Part shown: positions 39,521 through 48,760 of the stretch, one piece after another
Numbering within the stretch: the first letter of the stretch is position 1
How the letters are laid out: each line of letters starts with the position of its first letter
Source: an uncultured Collinsella sp.
GTDB taxonomy: Bacteria > Actinomycetota > Coriobacteriia > Coriobacteriales > Coriobacteriaceae
Reading direction: 5' to 3'
NCBI GenBank assembly: GCA_900546115.1
Contig: URBQ01000007.1
Span: 1-64,000, forward strand
Length of the DNA: 64,000 nt
The notes under the pieces: generated by a model
What the model saw: the letters and a program-made list of their open reading frames with translations, nothing else
The model's database searches: none
Told to the model about the DNA's origin: nothing
Program-made: the position numbers and the translations under genes

Positions 39521-40702
39521 ATGCTATTTGTAAATCGGCTGGTACATACGCTTGTTCCCGGCAGCGAGGGCGAGCCGGTCGATACCTCCCGCCGCACCAA
39601 CGCGGGCTTCGCCGCAAGCCTCATCTGCATTGGCCTCAACATCACCTTGTGCCTGGCCAAGGGCATCGCGGGCCTGCTCGCTGGCTCCGTCTCCCTCATC
39701 GCCGACGCTTTCAACAACCTCTCCGATGCCTCGAGCAACATCGTGAGCCTGCTCGGGTTCCGCCTCGCCAGCCGCCCGGCAGACGAAGGCCACCCCTATG
39801 GCCACGGCCGCTACGAGTACCTCGCCGGCTTGTTTGTCGCCGTCCTGGTTTGCGCCGTCGGCATCAACCTGATCCTCGAGTCGGTCACCAAGATCATCAA
39901 GCCTTCCCCCACCGCTTACACGCTCGTTTCCCTTGCGGCACTGGCTACATCCATGCTCGTTAAGCTCTGGATGGCCGCATTCAACCGCGCGCTGGGCAAC
40001 CGTATCGATTCCGAAACACTCATTGCCACAGCACAGGACTCCAAAAACGACGTCATCACCTCGGGCTCGGTCTTGGTGGCGGCGCTTATTTCGCAGACGA
40101 CCGGCTTTGACCTCGATGGCTGGGCAGGCCTGGGTGTGGGCATCTTCATCTGCATCAGCGGCATGGGCCTAGTGCGCGACGCCATCAGCCCGTTGCTGGG
40201 GCAAGCGCCCGACCCCAAGCTCGTCCAGGCAATCCGCGACAAGATCATGTCCTATCCGCAGGTCTTGGGCACACACGACCTGATGGTGCACGACTACGGC
40301 CCCGGTCGTCAGTTTGCCAGCGCTCACGTGGAGATGCCCGGCGAGGGCGACGCATTTGAGCACCACGAGATCCTGGACACCATCGAGCACGACATCAAGC
40401 GCCAGATGGGCATTGGCATCACGCTGCACTGCGACCCCATCGCGACAACCGGCGATGATTTGCGCGGCTGGGTCAAGCGCGGCGTTATGCAGATCGACCC
40501 CGCGCTCTCCATCCACGACCTGCACGAGCACGACGGGTTCGTTTCGTTTGACCTGGTGCGCCCCGACGGCTTTGACATATCCGACGAGGAGCTGCTGGAG
40601 CTCGTCACGCGCATCGTGCACGAGCGCCGACCCAATGCCTCATGCGTCGTTACGTTTGACTCGGGCTTTAGCTCGCCCGACCGTCCGGCTGAACAGCTGT
40701 AG
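39521..40702 (+). CDS. Cation diffusion facilitator exporter, possibly manganese-type
   Basis: A 393-residue CDF transporter: six membrane helices and a cytosolic C-terminal dimer domain. The helix-2 site reads IADAFNNLSDASSNIVSLLG (NxxxD) and the helix-5 site TAQDSKNDVITSG (DxxxD). HPYGHGRYEY lies between. Lack of the His found in zinc-type CDF sites and the N/D set suggest Mn2+ or Fe2+ rather than Zn2+. TGTGAGGACG precedes ATG 39521. The C-terminal part has an extra, unusually long domain with GITLHCDPIATTGDDLRGWVKRGV and a second ferredoxin-like repeat, longer than usual for CDFs. Confidence 0.9.
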   Translation: MLFVNRLVHTLVPGSEGEPVDTSRRTNAGFAASLICIGLNITLCLAKGIAGLLAGSVSLIADAFNNLSDASSNIVSLLGFRLASRPADEGHPYGHGRYEYLAGLFVAVLVCAVGINLILESVTKIIKPSPTAYTLVSLAALATSMLVKLWMAAFNRALGNRIDSETLIATAQDSKNDVITSGSVLVAALISQTTGFDLDGWAGLGVGIFICISGMGLVRDAISPLLGQAPDPKLVQAIRDKIMSYPQVLGTHDLMVHDYGPGRQFASAHVEMPGEGDAFEHHEILDTIEHDIKRQMGIGITLHCDPIATTGDDLRGWVKRGVMQIDPALSIHDLHEHDGFVSFDLVRPDGFDISDEELLELVTRIVHERRPNASCVVTFDSGFSSPDRPAEQL

Positions 40703-40714
40703 CCCGCTTAACAG

Positions 40715-41704
40715 CTAGTTTCCCTGCGCGCCCGAGATGCCGTTTTGCAGTGCATTCCAGGCACCCGTCGCCATGTCGCCCAAGTTCTGCGCGGTGTCGC
40801 CCAGGTTTTGTGCCGTATCGCCCAGCTCTTGCGCCCTGTCTCCCAACTCCTGTGCCTTGTTGCTCAAGTCCTCCAGCGTATTGGAACTCGAGCTGTCGGT
40901 ACCGCTTTGGCCGTCGGGCGAGTTGCCCGAGCTATTCTTGTGCGTGAGTTGAATTTCGAGGTTGCCGCTGTCGTTATAGTAAGCAGAAGTAACGACCCAG
41001 TTGGCATCGATGACGGGCGTTGAGCCATCATCAGTCAGGACCACGGCATTCGAAAGATTGGCGCCGCGCGACTTGAGAAGTTTCTTGGCGTTGGACCAGT
41101 ACTGCCCCGGGATATCGCTCAGATCGACGGTGCTAGACGAGGCGGACTCGGTTTGCTCGGCAGCGGTATCGGCCGTTGAACTCCCTCGCTTGTTGAGCAT
41201 GCCCGACACAATGGCAAACACAACCGACAGCGCAAAGAAGATCGCCAGCACGATGAGGATCTTCTTGATCACGCTCGACGAACGCGACGGCTTCTTCTCC
41301 TCGTCCTCGCCATATTGCGGAATCGACTTGGGGTACTCGCGATACGGCTCGCGCGACTCGTAGCGAGGCTGCGCCGTGCGAGGCATATACGTCGTCTGCT
41401 GAGGCTGCGGAATGGGATTTTGCGGCAGGTCATCATAGGGATTCGGCGTCGAGGCGGCATAAGAATCCTGCGGCGCGTAATCAAACGGGTCCGGAGCTGC
41501 GTCGCCATAGGAGCCTTGCGAAGATACAGCATAAGAATCCCGCGCTGTGTCGCCATAGCCCATAACCCGGGTTGGCTCGGCAGAAGGCTGCGTCGCGGCG
41601 GGGTCGGTATAACCGGGGTTGGGAACAACGCGGGTCGCATCGGCGCTATCGCCAGCCTGCGCGGAACCGTAGCCGCCCATCACGGTTGTCTTGTCCTGAT
41701 CCAT
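40715..41704 (-). CDS. Membrane-anchored protein with Pro/Tyr-rich N terminus
   Basis: A 329-residue type II membrane protein. The N-terminal 140 residues are cytoplasmic and rich in Pro, Tyr, Gln and Asp (repeat-like DTAR-DSYA-DSYG-DPFD). One helix, KILIVLAIFFALSVVFAIVSGML (about 147-170), follows. The extracellular part has a small folded domain (PGQYWSNAKKLLKSRGANLSNAVVLTDDGSTPVIDANWVV...ALNLEIQLTHKN) and a C-terminal seven-residue repeat, QELGD(R/T)A / QNLGDTA, four or five times, probably a helix. AAAGGAATCG precedes the ATG. No family recognised; the domain recalls actinobacterial DUF4232-like extracellular modules. Confidence 0.7.
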   Translation of the reverse strand: MDQDKTTVMGGYGSAQAGDSADATRVVPNPGYTDPAATQPSAEPTRVMGYGDTARDSYAVSSQGSYGDAAPDPFDYAPQDSYAASTPNPYDDLPQNPIPQPQQTTYMPRTAQPRYESREPYREYPKSIPQYGEDEEKKPSRSSSVIKKILIVLAIFFALSVVFAIVSGMLNKRGSSTADTAAEQTESASSSTVDLSDIPGQYWSNAKKLLKSRGANLSNAVVLTDDGSTPVIDANWVVTSAYYNDSGNLEIQLTHKNSSGNSPDGQSGTDSSSSNTLEDLSNKAQELGDRAQELGDTAQNLGDTAQNLGDMATGAWNALQNGISGAQGN

Positions 41705-41816
41705 GCAACGATTCCTTTCCGTCGCCCGTAAGCATCAAGTTATCCATGCATTCTACCCGCGCAAAAGCCCATGATGGGCAAAGCCCGTCGGTATCTACAA
41801 GACAAGCGCGGCTAGA

Positions 41817-41853
41817 AACAAAAGCCCCGCCGTGCTGTGGGGCACGGCGGGGC
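41817..41853 (-). terminator. Terminator of fhs
   Basis: On the minus strand GCCCCGCCGTGC and GCACGGCGGGGC (41842-41853 and 41824-41835) form a perfect 12-bp stem followed by TTTTGTTT, 28 nt after the fhs stop. Confidence 0.9.
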
Positions 41854-41881
41854 GGACAGGCGGCAATAACGTCGCTCTTGC

Positions 41882-43549
41882 CTAGAACAGACCGGTGATG
41901 TTGCCGTCGTTGTCGACGTCGATGTTCTCAGCCGCGGGCACCTTGGGCAGGCCCGGCATGGTCAGAACGCTACCGGTCAGCGCGACCACAAAGTGAGCGC
42001 CGGCAGAAACCTTGAGCTCGCGCACGGTGATGCGGAAGTGCTCGGGAGCACCCAGTGCCTTGGCGTTATCGCTAAAGCTGTACTGGGTCTTGGCGACGCA
42101 CACCGGCAGGTTGCCAAAGCCGTTCTCGCGCAGCTCGGCGAGCTGACGCTTGGCAGCGGGCGTAAAGTCGACGCCATCGGCTCGGTAAACCTTAGTGGCA
42201 ACGGCCTCGAGAGCGTCGGCAATATCGGCGCCGTCCTCGTAAGCAAACTTGAGCTCGCTCGGCTGCTCAATCAAGCGCATGACCTCATCGGCCAAGTCGA
42301 GCGCGCCCTCGCCGCCCTTGGCCCAGACCTCGGAAAGCTTAACGTTGACGCCGAGCTTCTGGCACTCGGACTCGATGAGCGCAAGCTCAGCCTCGGTGTC
42401 CGTCGGGAAGCGGTTGATGGCGACCACGCAGGGCAGACCATAAACGTTCTGGATGTTGTCGACGTGACGCAGCAGGTTGGGCATGCCGGCCTTGAGTGCC
42501 TCGAGGTTCTCCTCGTTGAGGTCGGCCTTGGCGACGCCACCGTTGTACTTCAGCGCACGAGCGGTGGCGACGACCACGACGGCGCTGGGGCGAACGCCCG
42601 TCATGCGGCACTTAATGTCGAGGAACTTCTCGGCACCCAAATCGGCACCGAAGCCGGCCTCGGTAATGGCGACATCGCCAAAGCGCATCGCCATACGCGT
42701 GGCCATGATAGAGTTGCAGCCGTGGGCAATGTTGGCGAAGGGGCCGCCGTGGACAAACGCAGGCGTGCCCTCGAGCGTTTGCACCAAGTTGGGCTTGAGC
42801 GCGTCCTTAAGCAACGCGGCCATGGCACCCTGGGCCTTAAGGTCGCGGGCGCGGACGGGCTCGCCGGCAAAGCTGTAGCCGACGACGATCTCGCCCAGGC
42901 GCTCCTTGAGGTCGTTAATGCTTGTAGACAGGCACAGGATTGCCATGACCTCGGAGGCGACGGTGATATCGAAGCCGTCCTCGCGCGGCACGCCCTGGGC
43001 CTTACCGCCAATACCGTCGATGACGTGGCGCAGCTGACGGTCGTTCATATCGACGACGCGCTTCCAAGTGATGCGCTTAACGTCAATACCGAGCTGATTG
43101 CCCTGCTGAATATGGTTGTCGAGCATGGCGGCCAGCAGGTTATTGGCGGCGCCGATAGCATGGAAGTCACCGGTAAAGTGCAGGTTGATATCCTCCATGG
43201 GGATGACCTGAGCCCAGCCGCCGCCGGCAGCGCCGCCCTTAACGCCAAAGACGGGGCCGAGCGAAGGCTCGCGCAGGGCCACGGCACTCTTGACGCCGCG
43301 TCGGCGCAAGCCATCGGCCAGACCGATGGTCGTGGTGGTCTTACCCTCGCCAGCGGGTGTGGGGTTGATGGCAGTCACGAGGACGAGCTTGGCCTGGTGG
43401 TCAGTCGGCTCGTTGAGCAGTGAATAGTCGACCTTAGCCTTGTCGAAGCCGTACGGAATAAGGTGCTTAACGTCGACGCCGGCGTTCTTGGCCACCTCGG
43501 TAATAGGCAGCGGCGTGACAGAACGTGCGATTTCGATGTCAGTAGGCAT
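41882..43549 (-). CDS. fhs: Formate-tetrahydrofolate ligase
   Basis: Fhs makes 10-formyl-THF from formate, THF and ATP, feeding purines, methionine and serine in anaerobes. The 555-residue protein has the P-loop [11 protein letters not shown], the [11 protein letters not shown] loop, [15 protein letters not shown], the [21 protein letters not shown] stretch and the C-terminal [20 protein letters not shown] precedes ATG 43549. With the adjacent-in-pathway fchA and folD genes elsewhere in the window it completes formate to methylene-THF. Confidence 0.97.
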   Translation of the reverse strand: MPTDIEIARSVTPLPITEVAKNAGVDVKHLIPYGFDKAKVDYSLLNEPTDHQAKLVLVTAINPTPAGEGKTTTTIGLADGLRRRGVKSAVALREPSLGPVFGVKGGAAGGGWAQVIPMEDINLHFTGDFHAIGAANNLLAAMLDNHIQQGNQLGIDVKRITWKRVVDMNDRQLRHVIDGIGGKAQGVPREDGFDITVASEVMAILCLSTSINDLKERLGEIVVGYSFAGEPVRARDLKAQGAMAALLKDALKPNLVQTLEGTPAFVHGGPFANIAHGCNSIMATRMAMRFGDVAITEAGFGADLGAEKFLDIKCRMTGVRPSAVVVVATARALKYNGGVAKADLNEENLEALKAGMPNLLRHVDNIQNVYGLPCVVAINRFPTDTEAELALIESECQKLGVNVKLSEVWAKGGEGALDLADEVMRLIEQPSELKFAYEDGADIADALEAVATKVYRADGVDFTPAAKRQLAELRENGFGNLPVCVAKTQYSFSDNAKALGAPEHFRITVRELKVSAGAHFVVALTGSVLTMPGLPKVPAAENIDVDNDGNITGLF

Positions 43550-43693
43550 GGGCGGTCCTTTCGTTACCGAATGAGAAAAAGACCAATTCAGCATAGCACG
43601 GGCGCGCAATAGTAAAACGCCCATAACCGATGAACGGCGATATGTTTACCCGATGCCCAGCGATAGCCCAACAGCCCGCCAAAACAAATCGCC

Positions 43694-44761
43694 CTAAACG
43701 GTAGGTTCAATCCCCAGGTGCTCAAAGGTGCGAAGGGTTGCCTGACGGCCCTGCGGCGTACGAATCATCAACCCGCACTGCAGCAAATAGGGCTCATAGA
43801 CATCCTCGAGCGTGCCCGGGTCCTCGCCCACCGCGCTGGCAAGGGTCGTAAGTCCCACGGCGCGACCGGAGAACGTCTTAGCGAGCGTCTCCAAAATGCG
43901 AATATCCATCCAGTCCAGACCGAGCTCATCGATCTCGAAGAACTCGAGCGCCTGGCGGCAGATATCGAGCTCGATAGGGCCGTTGCCACGCACCTGTGCG
44001 TAATCGCGCACGCGCTTGAGCAGGCGGTTGGCAAGACGTGGCGTGCCGCGCGAACGCGAGCCGATCTCGAGCGCGCTCGGATGGTCGATCGCCACGCCAA
44101 GGATAGTTGCCGAGCGCGTCACAATCTGCGCGAGCTCTTCGACCGTGTAGTAATCCAGGCGATATGAAATGCCAAAGCGGTCGCGCAACGGGCCGGTCAA
44201 CATGCCTGAGCGGGTCGTTGCCGCTACCAGCGTAAACTTGGGGATATCCAGGCGAATCGAGCGCGCCGCCGGACCCTTGCCAATCACGATATCGAGGGCA
44301 AAGTCCTCCATCGCGGGGTACAGGACCTCCTCGACCGAACGGTTGAGGCGGTGGATCTCGTCGATAAACAGCACATCACCCGGCTGCAAGTTAGTAAGGA
44401 TGGCCGCCAGGTCGCCCGTGCGCGCGATGGCAGGGCCACTCGTGGTCTTGATCTGAGCGCCCAGCTCGTTGGCGATAACGGTGGCCAGCGTGGTCTTGCC
44501 CAGGCCCGGAGGACCCGAGAAGATCACGTGGTCGAGCGTCTCGCCACGACTCTGCGCCGCTTCGATAAGCACGCGCAGACTCTGCTTGATGTGCTCCTGG
44601 CCGCAGTAGTCATCCAGGCGCTGGGGGCGCAGGGTACGGTCGACATCGAGGTCCTCGGCCGTCAGCTCCGAGCCCACCATGCGTTCACCGTGCGCCATGG
44701 ATGCCGCCGGCGAGTTGCCGGGCGTCGCCCACAGGTCCTGAGAGTCATCGGCTTCCCACAT
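43694..44761 (-). CDS. ruvB: Holliday junction helicase RuvB
   Basis: RuvB is the hexameric AAA+ motor for branch migration with RuvA. The 355-residue protein has Walker [10 protein letters not shown], Walker [11 protein letters not shown], sensor 1 [20 protein letters not shown], and the C-terminal winged helix with [12 protein letters not shown]. The start is ATG 44761, which overlaps the ruvA stop as TGATG, so translation is coupled. The GTG one codon before is also in frame. Length and order are normal. Confidence 0.98.
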   Translation of the reverse strand: MWEADDSQDLWATPGNSPAASMAHGERMVGSELTAEDLDVDRTLRPQRLDDYCGQEHIKQSLRVLIEAAQSRGETLDHVIFSGPPGLGKTTLATVIANELGAQIKTTSGPAIARTGDLAAILTNLQPGDVLFIDEIHRLNRSVEEVLYPAMEDFALDIVIGKGPAARSIRLDIPKFTLVAATTRSGMLTGPLRDRFGISYRLDYYTVEELAQIVTRSATILGVAIDHPSALEIGSRSRGTPRLANRLLKRVRDYAQVRGNGPIELDICRQALEFFEIDELGLDWMDIRILETLAKTFSGRAVGLTTLASAVGEDPGTLEDVYEPYLLQCGLMIRTPQGRQATLRTFEHLGIEPTV

Positions 44762-45381
44762 CACGAATCCATTCCGAGTCGCTTAAGCGCCGCGCCGAGC
44801 AAATCCTCGACACGCATATCCTGCCCATCATACCCGCTCAGGGCAACATCGGTCTCCTGCGGACTAAAGCCCATGGAAAGGAGTGCCGCACGGGCGTCAT
44901 CGATCGCCGAAGGAGCGGCGGCGGGCACGGGCATCGCAACCTGCCCCGGGATCACGTCGACCGGCACAAAGCCCTTGTCCTTGGCAAAGGTGCTCTTGAG
45001 CTCCAAGATGAGGCGCTGGGCGGTCTTTTTGCCCACGCCGGGCACCTTGGCCATGCCCTTGTCGTCCTCGGCCATCACCAGGGAATACAGCTGTCCCACG
45101 GTATAGGTGGAAAGTACGGCGAGCGCCAAGCGCGGGCCAACGCCCGAGACGGACACGAGCCGGTCGAACATCGTGCGCTCATCCTTAGAGGAAAAACCGA
45201 AAAGTGTCATGGCGTCCTCGCGCACCTGCATACGCGTGTAGAGGCGGACCTCGCCGCCGGGCGTCGGCAACGTGGCCGCAGTGCTACCCGAGATGCCGAG
45301 TTCAAAGCCAACGCCCGACACGTCGACGACAGCGGAGCTCATCGTGGCCTCGACAAGCGTTCCGTGGAGCTGGGAAATCAT
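44761..45381 (-). CDS. ruvA: Holliday junction protein RuvA
   Basis: RuvA binds four-way junctions and loads RuvB. The 206-residue sequence has the OB fold ([14 protein letters not shown]), two HhH motifs ([17 protein letters not shown] and [17 protein letters not shown]) and the C-terminal RuvB-contact domain [20 protein letters not shown]. It overlaps ruvC by TGATG and ruvB by TGATG. Confidence 0.97.
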   Translation of the reverse strand: MISQLHGTLVEATMSSAVVDVSGVGFELGISGSTAATLPTPGGEVRLYTRMQVREDAMTLFGFSSKDERTMFDRLVSVSGVGPRLALAVLSTYTVGQLYSLVMAEDDKGMAKVPGVGKKTAQRLILELKSTFAKDKGFVPVDVIPGQVAMPVPAAAPSAIDDARAALLSMGFSPQETDVALSGYDGQDMRVEDLLGAALKRLGMDS

Positions 45382-45902
45382 CAGTATCCGGTTCCTCTCT
45401 GTTGATAGAACTCGCCACCGGTAAGGGCGCGGGTGCGGCTGAGGTTTACGTGGCAGATGGCACAGGCCAGGGCATCGGCGGCATGGTCGGGATGCGGGTC
45501 GTGATCGAGCTGCGTGAGCGTGCGCACCATATAGGCGACCTGCCGCTTATCTGCGGCACCGGTACCCACCACAGCCTGCTTAATCTGCATAGGCGTGTAC
45601 TCGCCGATCTCGAGCGCGCATTCCGAAAGAGCCACGAGTGCAGCGCCGCGGGCATGCGCCGTAGGAATGGCCGAGCGAACGTTGGCGCCAAAGTAGATGC
45701 TCTCGATGGCAGCGGTATCGGGTCGATAACGCTCGACGACACCCTTAAGGTCATGGGCGATATGCGACAGGCGCACCGCGAGCGGACTTCCGGCACTGGT
45801 CTCGATGCAGCCATAGGCACGGCAGCGAACCTCGCCACGCCGCTCCTCGATAATCCCCCAACCCGTATGGGCCAAACCGGGGTCAATGCCCAAGATAACC
45901 AA
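45381..45902 (-). CDS. ruvC: Holliday junction resolvase RuvC
   Basis: RuvC nicks Holliday junctions. The 173-residue protein has the four acidic catalytic residues in GIDPGLAHTGWG (Asp), AIESIYFG (Glu), and HDPHPDHAADALA (two Asp). The most likely start is TTG 45902, 5 nt after GGGGAGG; the frame has no ATG or GTG nearby, since the codon before ILGIDPG is GTT. The order ruvC-ruvA-ruvB with overlapping stop-start pairs forms one operon under the LexA-like box at 45958-45971. Confidence 0.95.
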   Translation of the reverse strand: MVILGIDPGLAHTGWGIIEERRGEVRCRAYGCIETSAGSPLAVRLSHIAHDLKGVVERYRPDTAAIESIYFGANVRSAIPTAHARGAALVALSECALEIGEYTPMQIKQAVVGTGAADKRQVAYMVRTLTQLDHDPHPDHAADALACAICHVNLSRTRALTGGEFYQQRGTGY

Positions 45903-45957
45903 GCCAACCTCCCCTCGCCACAAGTACGGCGCAAGACAAGGCCTCGCGCACTATTCA

Positions 45958-45971
45958 CGAACGTCTGTTCT
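45958..45971 (-). promoter_or_regulatory. LexA (SOS) box upstream of ruvCAB
   Basis: On the minus strand the sequence is AGAACAGACGTTCG, fitting the Gram-positive/actinobacterial LexA consensus CGAAC-RNRY-GTTYG except for the first base. It lies 56 nt upstream of ruvC, in a sensible promoter position, so SOS control is likely. Confidence 0.65.
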
Positions 45972-46038
45972 AGAATAACACAACGCTAGCTCCATAAGTC
46001 AGCCGAGATCGAATTGTAGGTTGAGCATACGCAAGCGA

Positions 46039-46136
46039 GCGCCCGCCAGAGCGAGCAAGGTGCCTTGAAAGAGGAGGGCATTGACCTTGCGGTCATGCCC
46101 GACGATTGAAAGGCAGATTGCCGCTCTGGCGGGCGC
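46039..46136. other. 98-nt rod-like inverted repeat, possible structured RNA or palindromic element
   Basis: Perfect 15-bp outer arms GCGCCCGCCAGAGCG (46039-46053) and its complement (46122-46136) enclose further pairs GCAA/TTGC and TGCCTT/AAGGCA. The inner hairpin is GGGCA..GACC-ttgc-GGTC.TGCCC (46076-46100). The result is one long interrupted rod. It has no T-run and lies 9 nt from the stop of the NadE-like gene. It could be a small RNA, a riboregulatory 3' structure or a mobile palindromic unit. I could not match it to a known RNA family. Confidence 0.6.
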
Positions 46137-46144
46137 GCAGCGAC

Positions 46145-48130
46145 CTAGTTCTGTGAGAAGAACGGGAATTGCCTCGGATCCACCGGCGGATGCGGCATCG
46201 GCGTGCCCTGGGGCCCACTCTGCGGTCCGCCCTGGCCGCCCATCATCTTATCGATGGCGTCCTGAACCTCGCCCTCGAACTTTTTCATTCCCTCGTGTAA
46301 ACGACGCTGACCGTCTTCAGAGCGCAACTCCTCCATTTGTTCGGGCGAAATACCCAGTAGCTCGCCCAGCACGCCCATCATCTCGTTTCGCACGCGCTCG
46401 CTCGTATCCTCGTCAGCAAAACGGCGCACCTCGGCGCGCGCCAGCGAATCGACCGTCATACGCTCCTTGCCGTTAAGCCCCAGGTCGGACCACGCGAGCA
46501 TGTACGGCCAGGAGCGCTCGGCAAACGAACGGGACGAAACGATCGGCGCCGTCGGCAACATGCGGCGGGCAGCCTCACCCTGTCGAACGAGCATCAGCAG
46601 CAGCGAGCAGGCCTCAGGCTTGCCAGCGGCCATCGGGATGTCGTCGAAAGATCGATTGCGGTCCACGTGCGCCTCGAGCGCGCCATCGACCTCACCCGGC
46701 TCAAGCCCGCCGAGCAGCTGTGCCGCGCGGTCGAGCATATCGACCGGACCGTCGAGCGTCGAGAGCGCCTGCGCCAGCACTCGCTCCATATAATCTTCCA
46801 CCGCGTTGAGCGTCACGAGCTCTTGGGGCACCACGGCAGACGTGCGGTTGCGCACACGCGCCACAAACTCAAGCGTCGACAGGTACACATCGCCAAAGGG
46901 CGCGTAATCGCCCTGGTAGCCGCCGCAAAGCGCCGGCGCCGCCAGCGCGTACTCGGTTTTGGACAGCGGGCTCAGCGCCATCGCACCCAGCTCGAGCGCC
47001 GTGTCCTCCAGCATGAGGCCCAGCGTGCGCGAGCGCAGACGCTCGGCATCGCCCGCCGACACGTCGCGATCGAGCACACGCGCCGCATCCGGTGCATCGC
47101 GCTCGACGGTGCGAATGTGCAGACGCTCGGCGATGGCGCGGACGGCGGCACAGCGGGCAGCCTCGGCCTCTTCCTGCGCCGGCGTAAAGATACGGTTGCG
47201 CCCCAGCACCAGGCCAATCACATTACGCGGGCCCAGAGCGTCGACGGTCAGCGCCGCCAGCAGGGACGACGGCAAGTCGCCCTCGAGCGCCACCACAGCA
47301 CGCGACGCACCGTGGGCTCGGGCGTTGTCGCGCACGGCGAGCACCAGCGCCTGCCACAGCCACTCCTCGGAACGGAACTCGGGCAGTTCGTGATCTTCCA
47401 GGGCATCGAGCATCACGCCGCGCTGAATCTCCTGAACCAGCAGGCTCTCCTCAAAACACGGCGCCTGGGCCACCACGCGACCGCAGTCGTCGAGCACAAA
47501 CGAACCGCCGGTATACACCGACTCGTCATAAGCACCGACCGGCGCCATGCAGGCAAACCACACGCTGCGCTTGGATGCGATCTTGCGGTAGGCGCCGCTG
47601 CGTACGGCGGCAATGGCAGCAGTCTCGCGGTCGGTCATGTCAAACGCGTTGAATTGGAAATACGCAATGAGGTCAACACCGGTCGGCAACATCTCGAGTT
47701 CGCGGTCCAAGTCAAAAATCACGGCAATGCGCACGCCGTCCACGTCGAACACCGGCGGCGCCCAACGCGTGTCGTTGTTCTCACCACGCTGCAGGGCAAT
47801 GCTCGAACGCGCCGGCACCACATGACCGTCCTTGAGCATCATGTAGTCGAGCAGCGGCTGGCCCTCAAACGAAACCGCCGCGGGCACGATGCAGATCATG
47901 TCAAGCTCCTGGATACGCTCGGCGACACCAGTCAAGCCGGCAAGCATGTCGTGCTCAAAGTCGGCAGTGCCCACCAGGCCCCCGGGCATGGCGCCCATAA
48001 AGAGCGGAGCCGGAACGCACAGCACGCGCGCCCCGCGCTCGTGGGCCAGACGAGCCTGGTCCTCGATGCGGCCGCAAATGCCCTCAATATCACCCAGGCG
48101 CATATCGATCTGTGCAAGCGCGAGCTTCAT
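46145..48130 (-). CDS. NadE-like (glutamine-dependent NAD synthetase-like) protein lacking active-site motifs
   Basis: The 661-residue chain has the order of glutamine-dependent NAD synthetase: an N-terminal nitrilase-type domain (MKLALAQIDMRLGDIEGI...) and a C-terminal synthetase domain with LSKTEYALAAPALCGGYQGDYAPFGDVY. The nitrilase triad is gone: the PELxLTGY glutamate block reads VPAPLFMGAM, and the ICED cysteine site reads VIFDLDRE. The ATP PP-loop SGGIDS reads EGDLPSS. A long Gln/Gly/Pro-rich C-terminal tail follows. It is therefore likely a non-catalytic homologue or one with a changed reaction. No second nadE is in the window. GAAAGGG precedes the ATG. Confidence 0.8.
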   Translation of the reverse strand: MKLALAQIDMRLGDIEGICGRIEDQARLAHERGARVLCVPAPLFMGAMPGGLVGTADFEHDMLAGLTGVAERIQELDMICIVPAAVSFEGQPLLDYMMLKDGHVVPARSSIALQRGENNDTRWAPPVFDVDGVRIAVIFDLDRELEMLPTGVDLIAYFQFNAFDMTDRETAAIAAVRSGAYRKIASKRSVWFACMAPVGAYDESVYTGGSFVLDDCGRVVAQAPCFEESLLVQEIQRGVMLDALEDHELPEFRSEEWLWQALVLAVRDNARAHGASRAVVALEGDLPSSLLAALTVDALGPRNVIGLVLGRNRIFTPAQEEAEAARCAAVRAIAERLHIRTVERDAPDAARVLDRDVSAGDAERLRSRTLGLMLEDTALELGAMALSPLSKTEYALAAPALCGGYQGDYAPFGDVYLSTLEFVARVRNRTSAVVPQELVTLNAVEDYMERVLAQALSTLDGPVDMLDRAAQLLGGLEPGEVDGALEAHVDRNRSFDDIPMAAGKPEACSLLLMLVRQGEAARRMLPTAPIVSSRSFAERSWPYMLAWSDLGLNGKERMTVDSLARAEVRRFADEDTSERVRNEMMGVLGELLGISPEQMEELRSEDGQRRLHEGMKKFEGEVQDAIDKMMGGQGGPQSGPQGTPMPHPPVDPRQFPFFSQN

Positions 48131-48247
48131 GGCTCAGCCCTTTCCGTCGTAAACCATCGAAACCGTAGTAAAAGCGCCGGCCGCATGATGCAGTCGGCGC
48201 TCGCATGTGCATATGCTAGCTATGATACCCCGAGCGGGGGCGCGCTC

Positions 48248-48610
48248 CTAGAATGTCGCGGACCACAGCCCGTGCAGGTTGCAGTAGGCATAGACGGTAC
48301 CGGTCTTGGAACCGCCGGCAAAAAACGTCGCGGGCTTCATGCCGGGCTCAAGGTAATGGACCTCTAAGCGGCCCTCGGCCTCAAGGGCGATCCACTCAAT
48401 ATAGTGCTCGGGCAGGCTGGGGTGCTCGACCGAGCCAACGCGTGCGCGAATCACGTGACCGTCGCGCTCGGTCTCGACAACAGGCACGTGCTTCTCGTGC
48501 GCCGCGTCCTCAGTGTTTGCGGTCAGTTCCGTGCAACCGGCAGGGGTTGCAACGTCGTTGCCAAGGGCGGCAATGAGCTTACCGTCGGGATCCTTAAAGA
48601 ATTTCGCCAT
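48248..48610 (-). CDS. Desulfoferrodoxin/neelaredoxin-type superoxide reductase
   Basis: A 120-residue superoxide reductase of the one-iron type. The Fe(His)4Cys centre is set by EKHVP, EHPSLPEHYIEWI and the C-terminal CNLHGLW. The N terminus (MAKFFKDPDGKLIAALG) lacks the rubredoxin-like CxxCG centre of full desulfoferrodoxins. Superoxide reductase turns superoxide to hydrogen peroxide without making oxygen, as suits an anaerobe. AAAGGAG is 6 nt before ATG 48610; the longer frame is not used. Confidence 0.9.
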   Translation of the reverse strand: MAKFFKDPDGKLIAALGNDVATPAGCTELTANTEDAAHEKHVPVVETERDGHVIRARVGSVEHPSLPEHYIEWIALEAEGRLEVHYLEPGMKPATFFAGGSKTGTVYAYCNLHGLWSATF

Positions 48611-48760
48611 GATGTTCTCCTTTGCTGACGTGCCAATGTTCTTGATGGTTCTTATGCCCAAAGGCAGACAAACCATCCACGGCATTGCAAATGAACACAT
48701 AACGGGCGGGGACGATGGGGCAGCGTGCGCTATCCGCCCTGGCGGCCCCACCCGAGCGGG

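Noticed and set aside
46039..46136. SRP RNA, 6S RNA, tmRNA or RNase P RNA
   Set aside because: The conserved motifs of these RNAs were looked for and not found; length and layout also differ.
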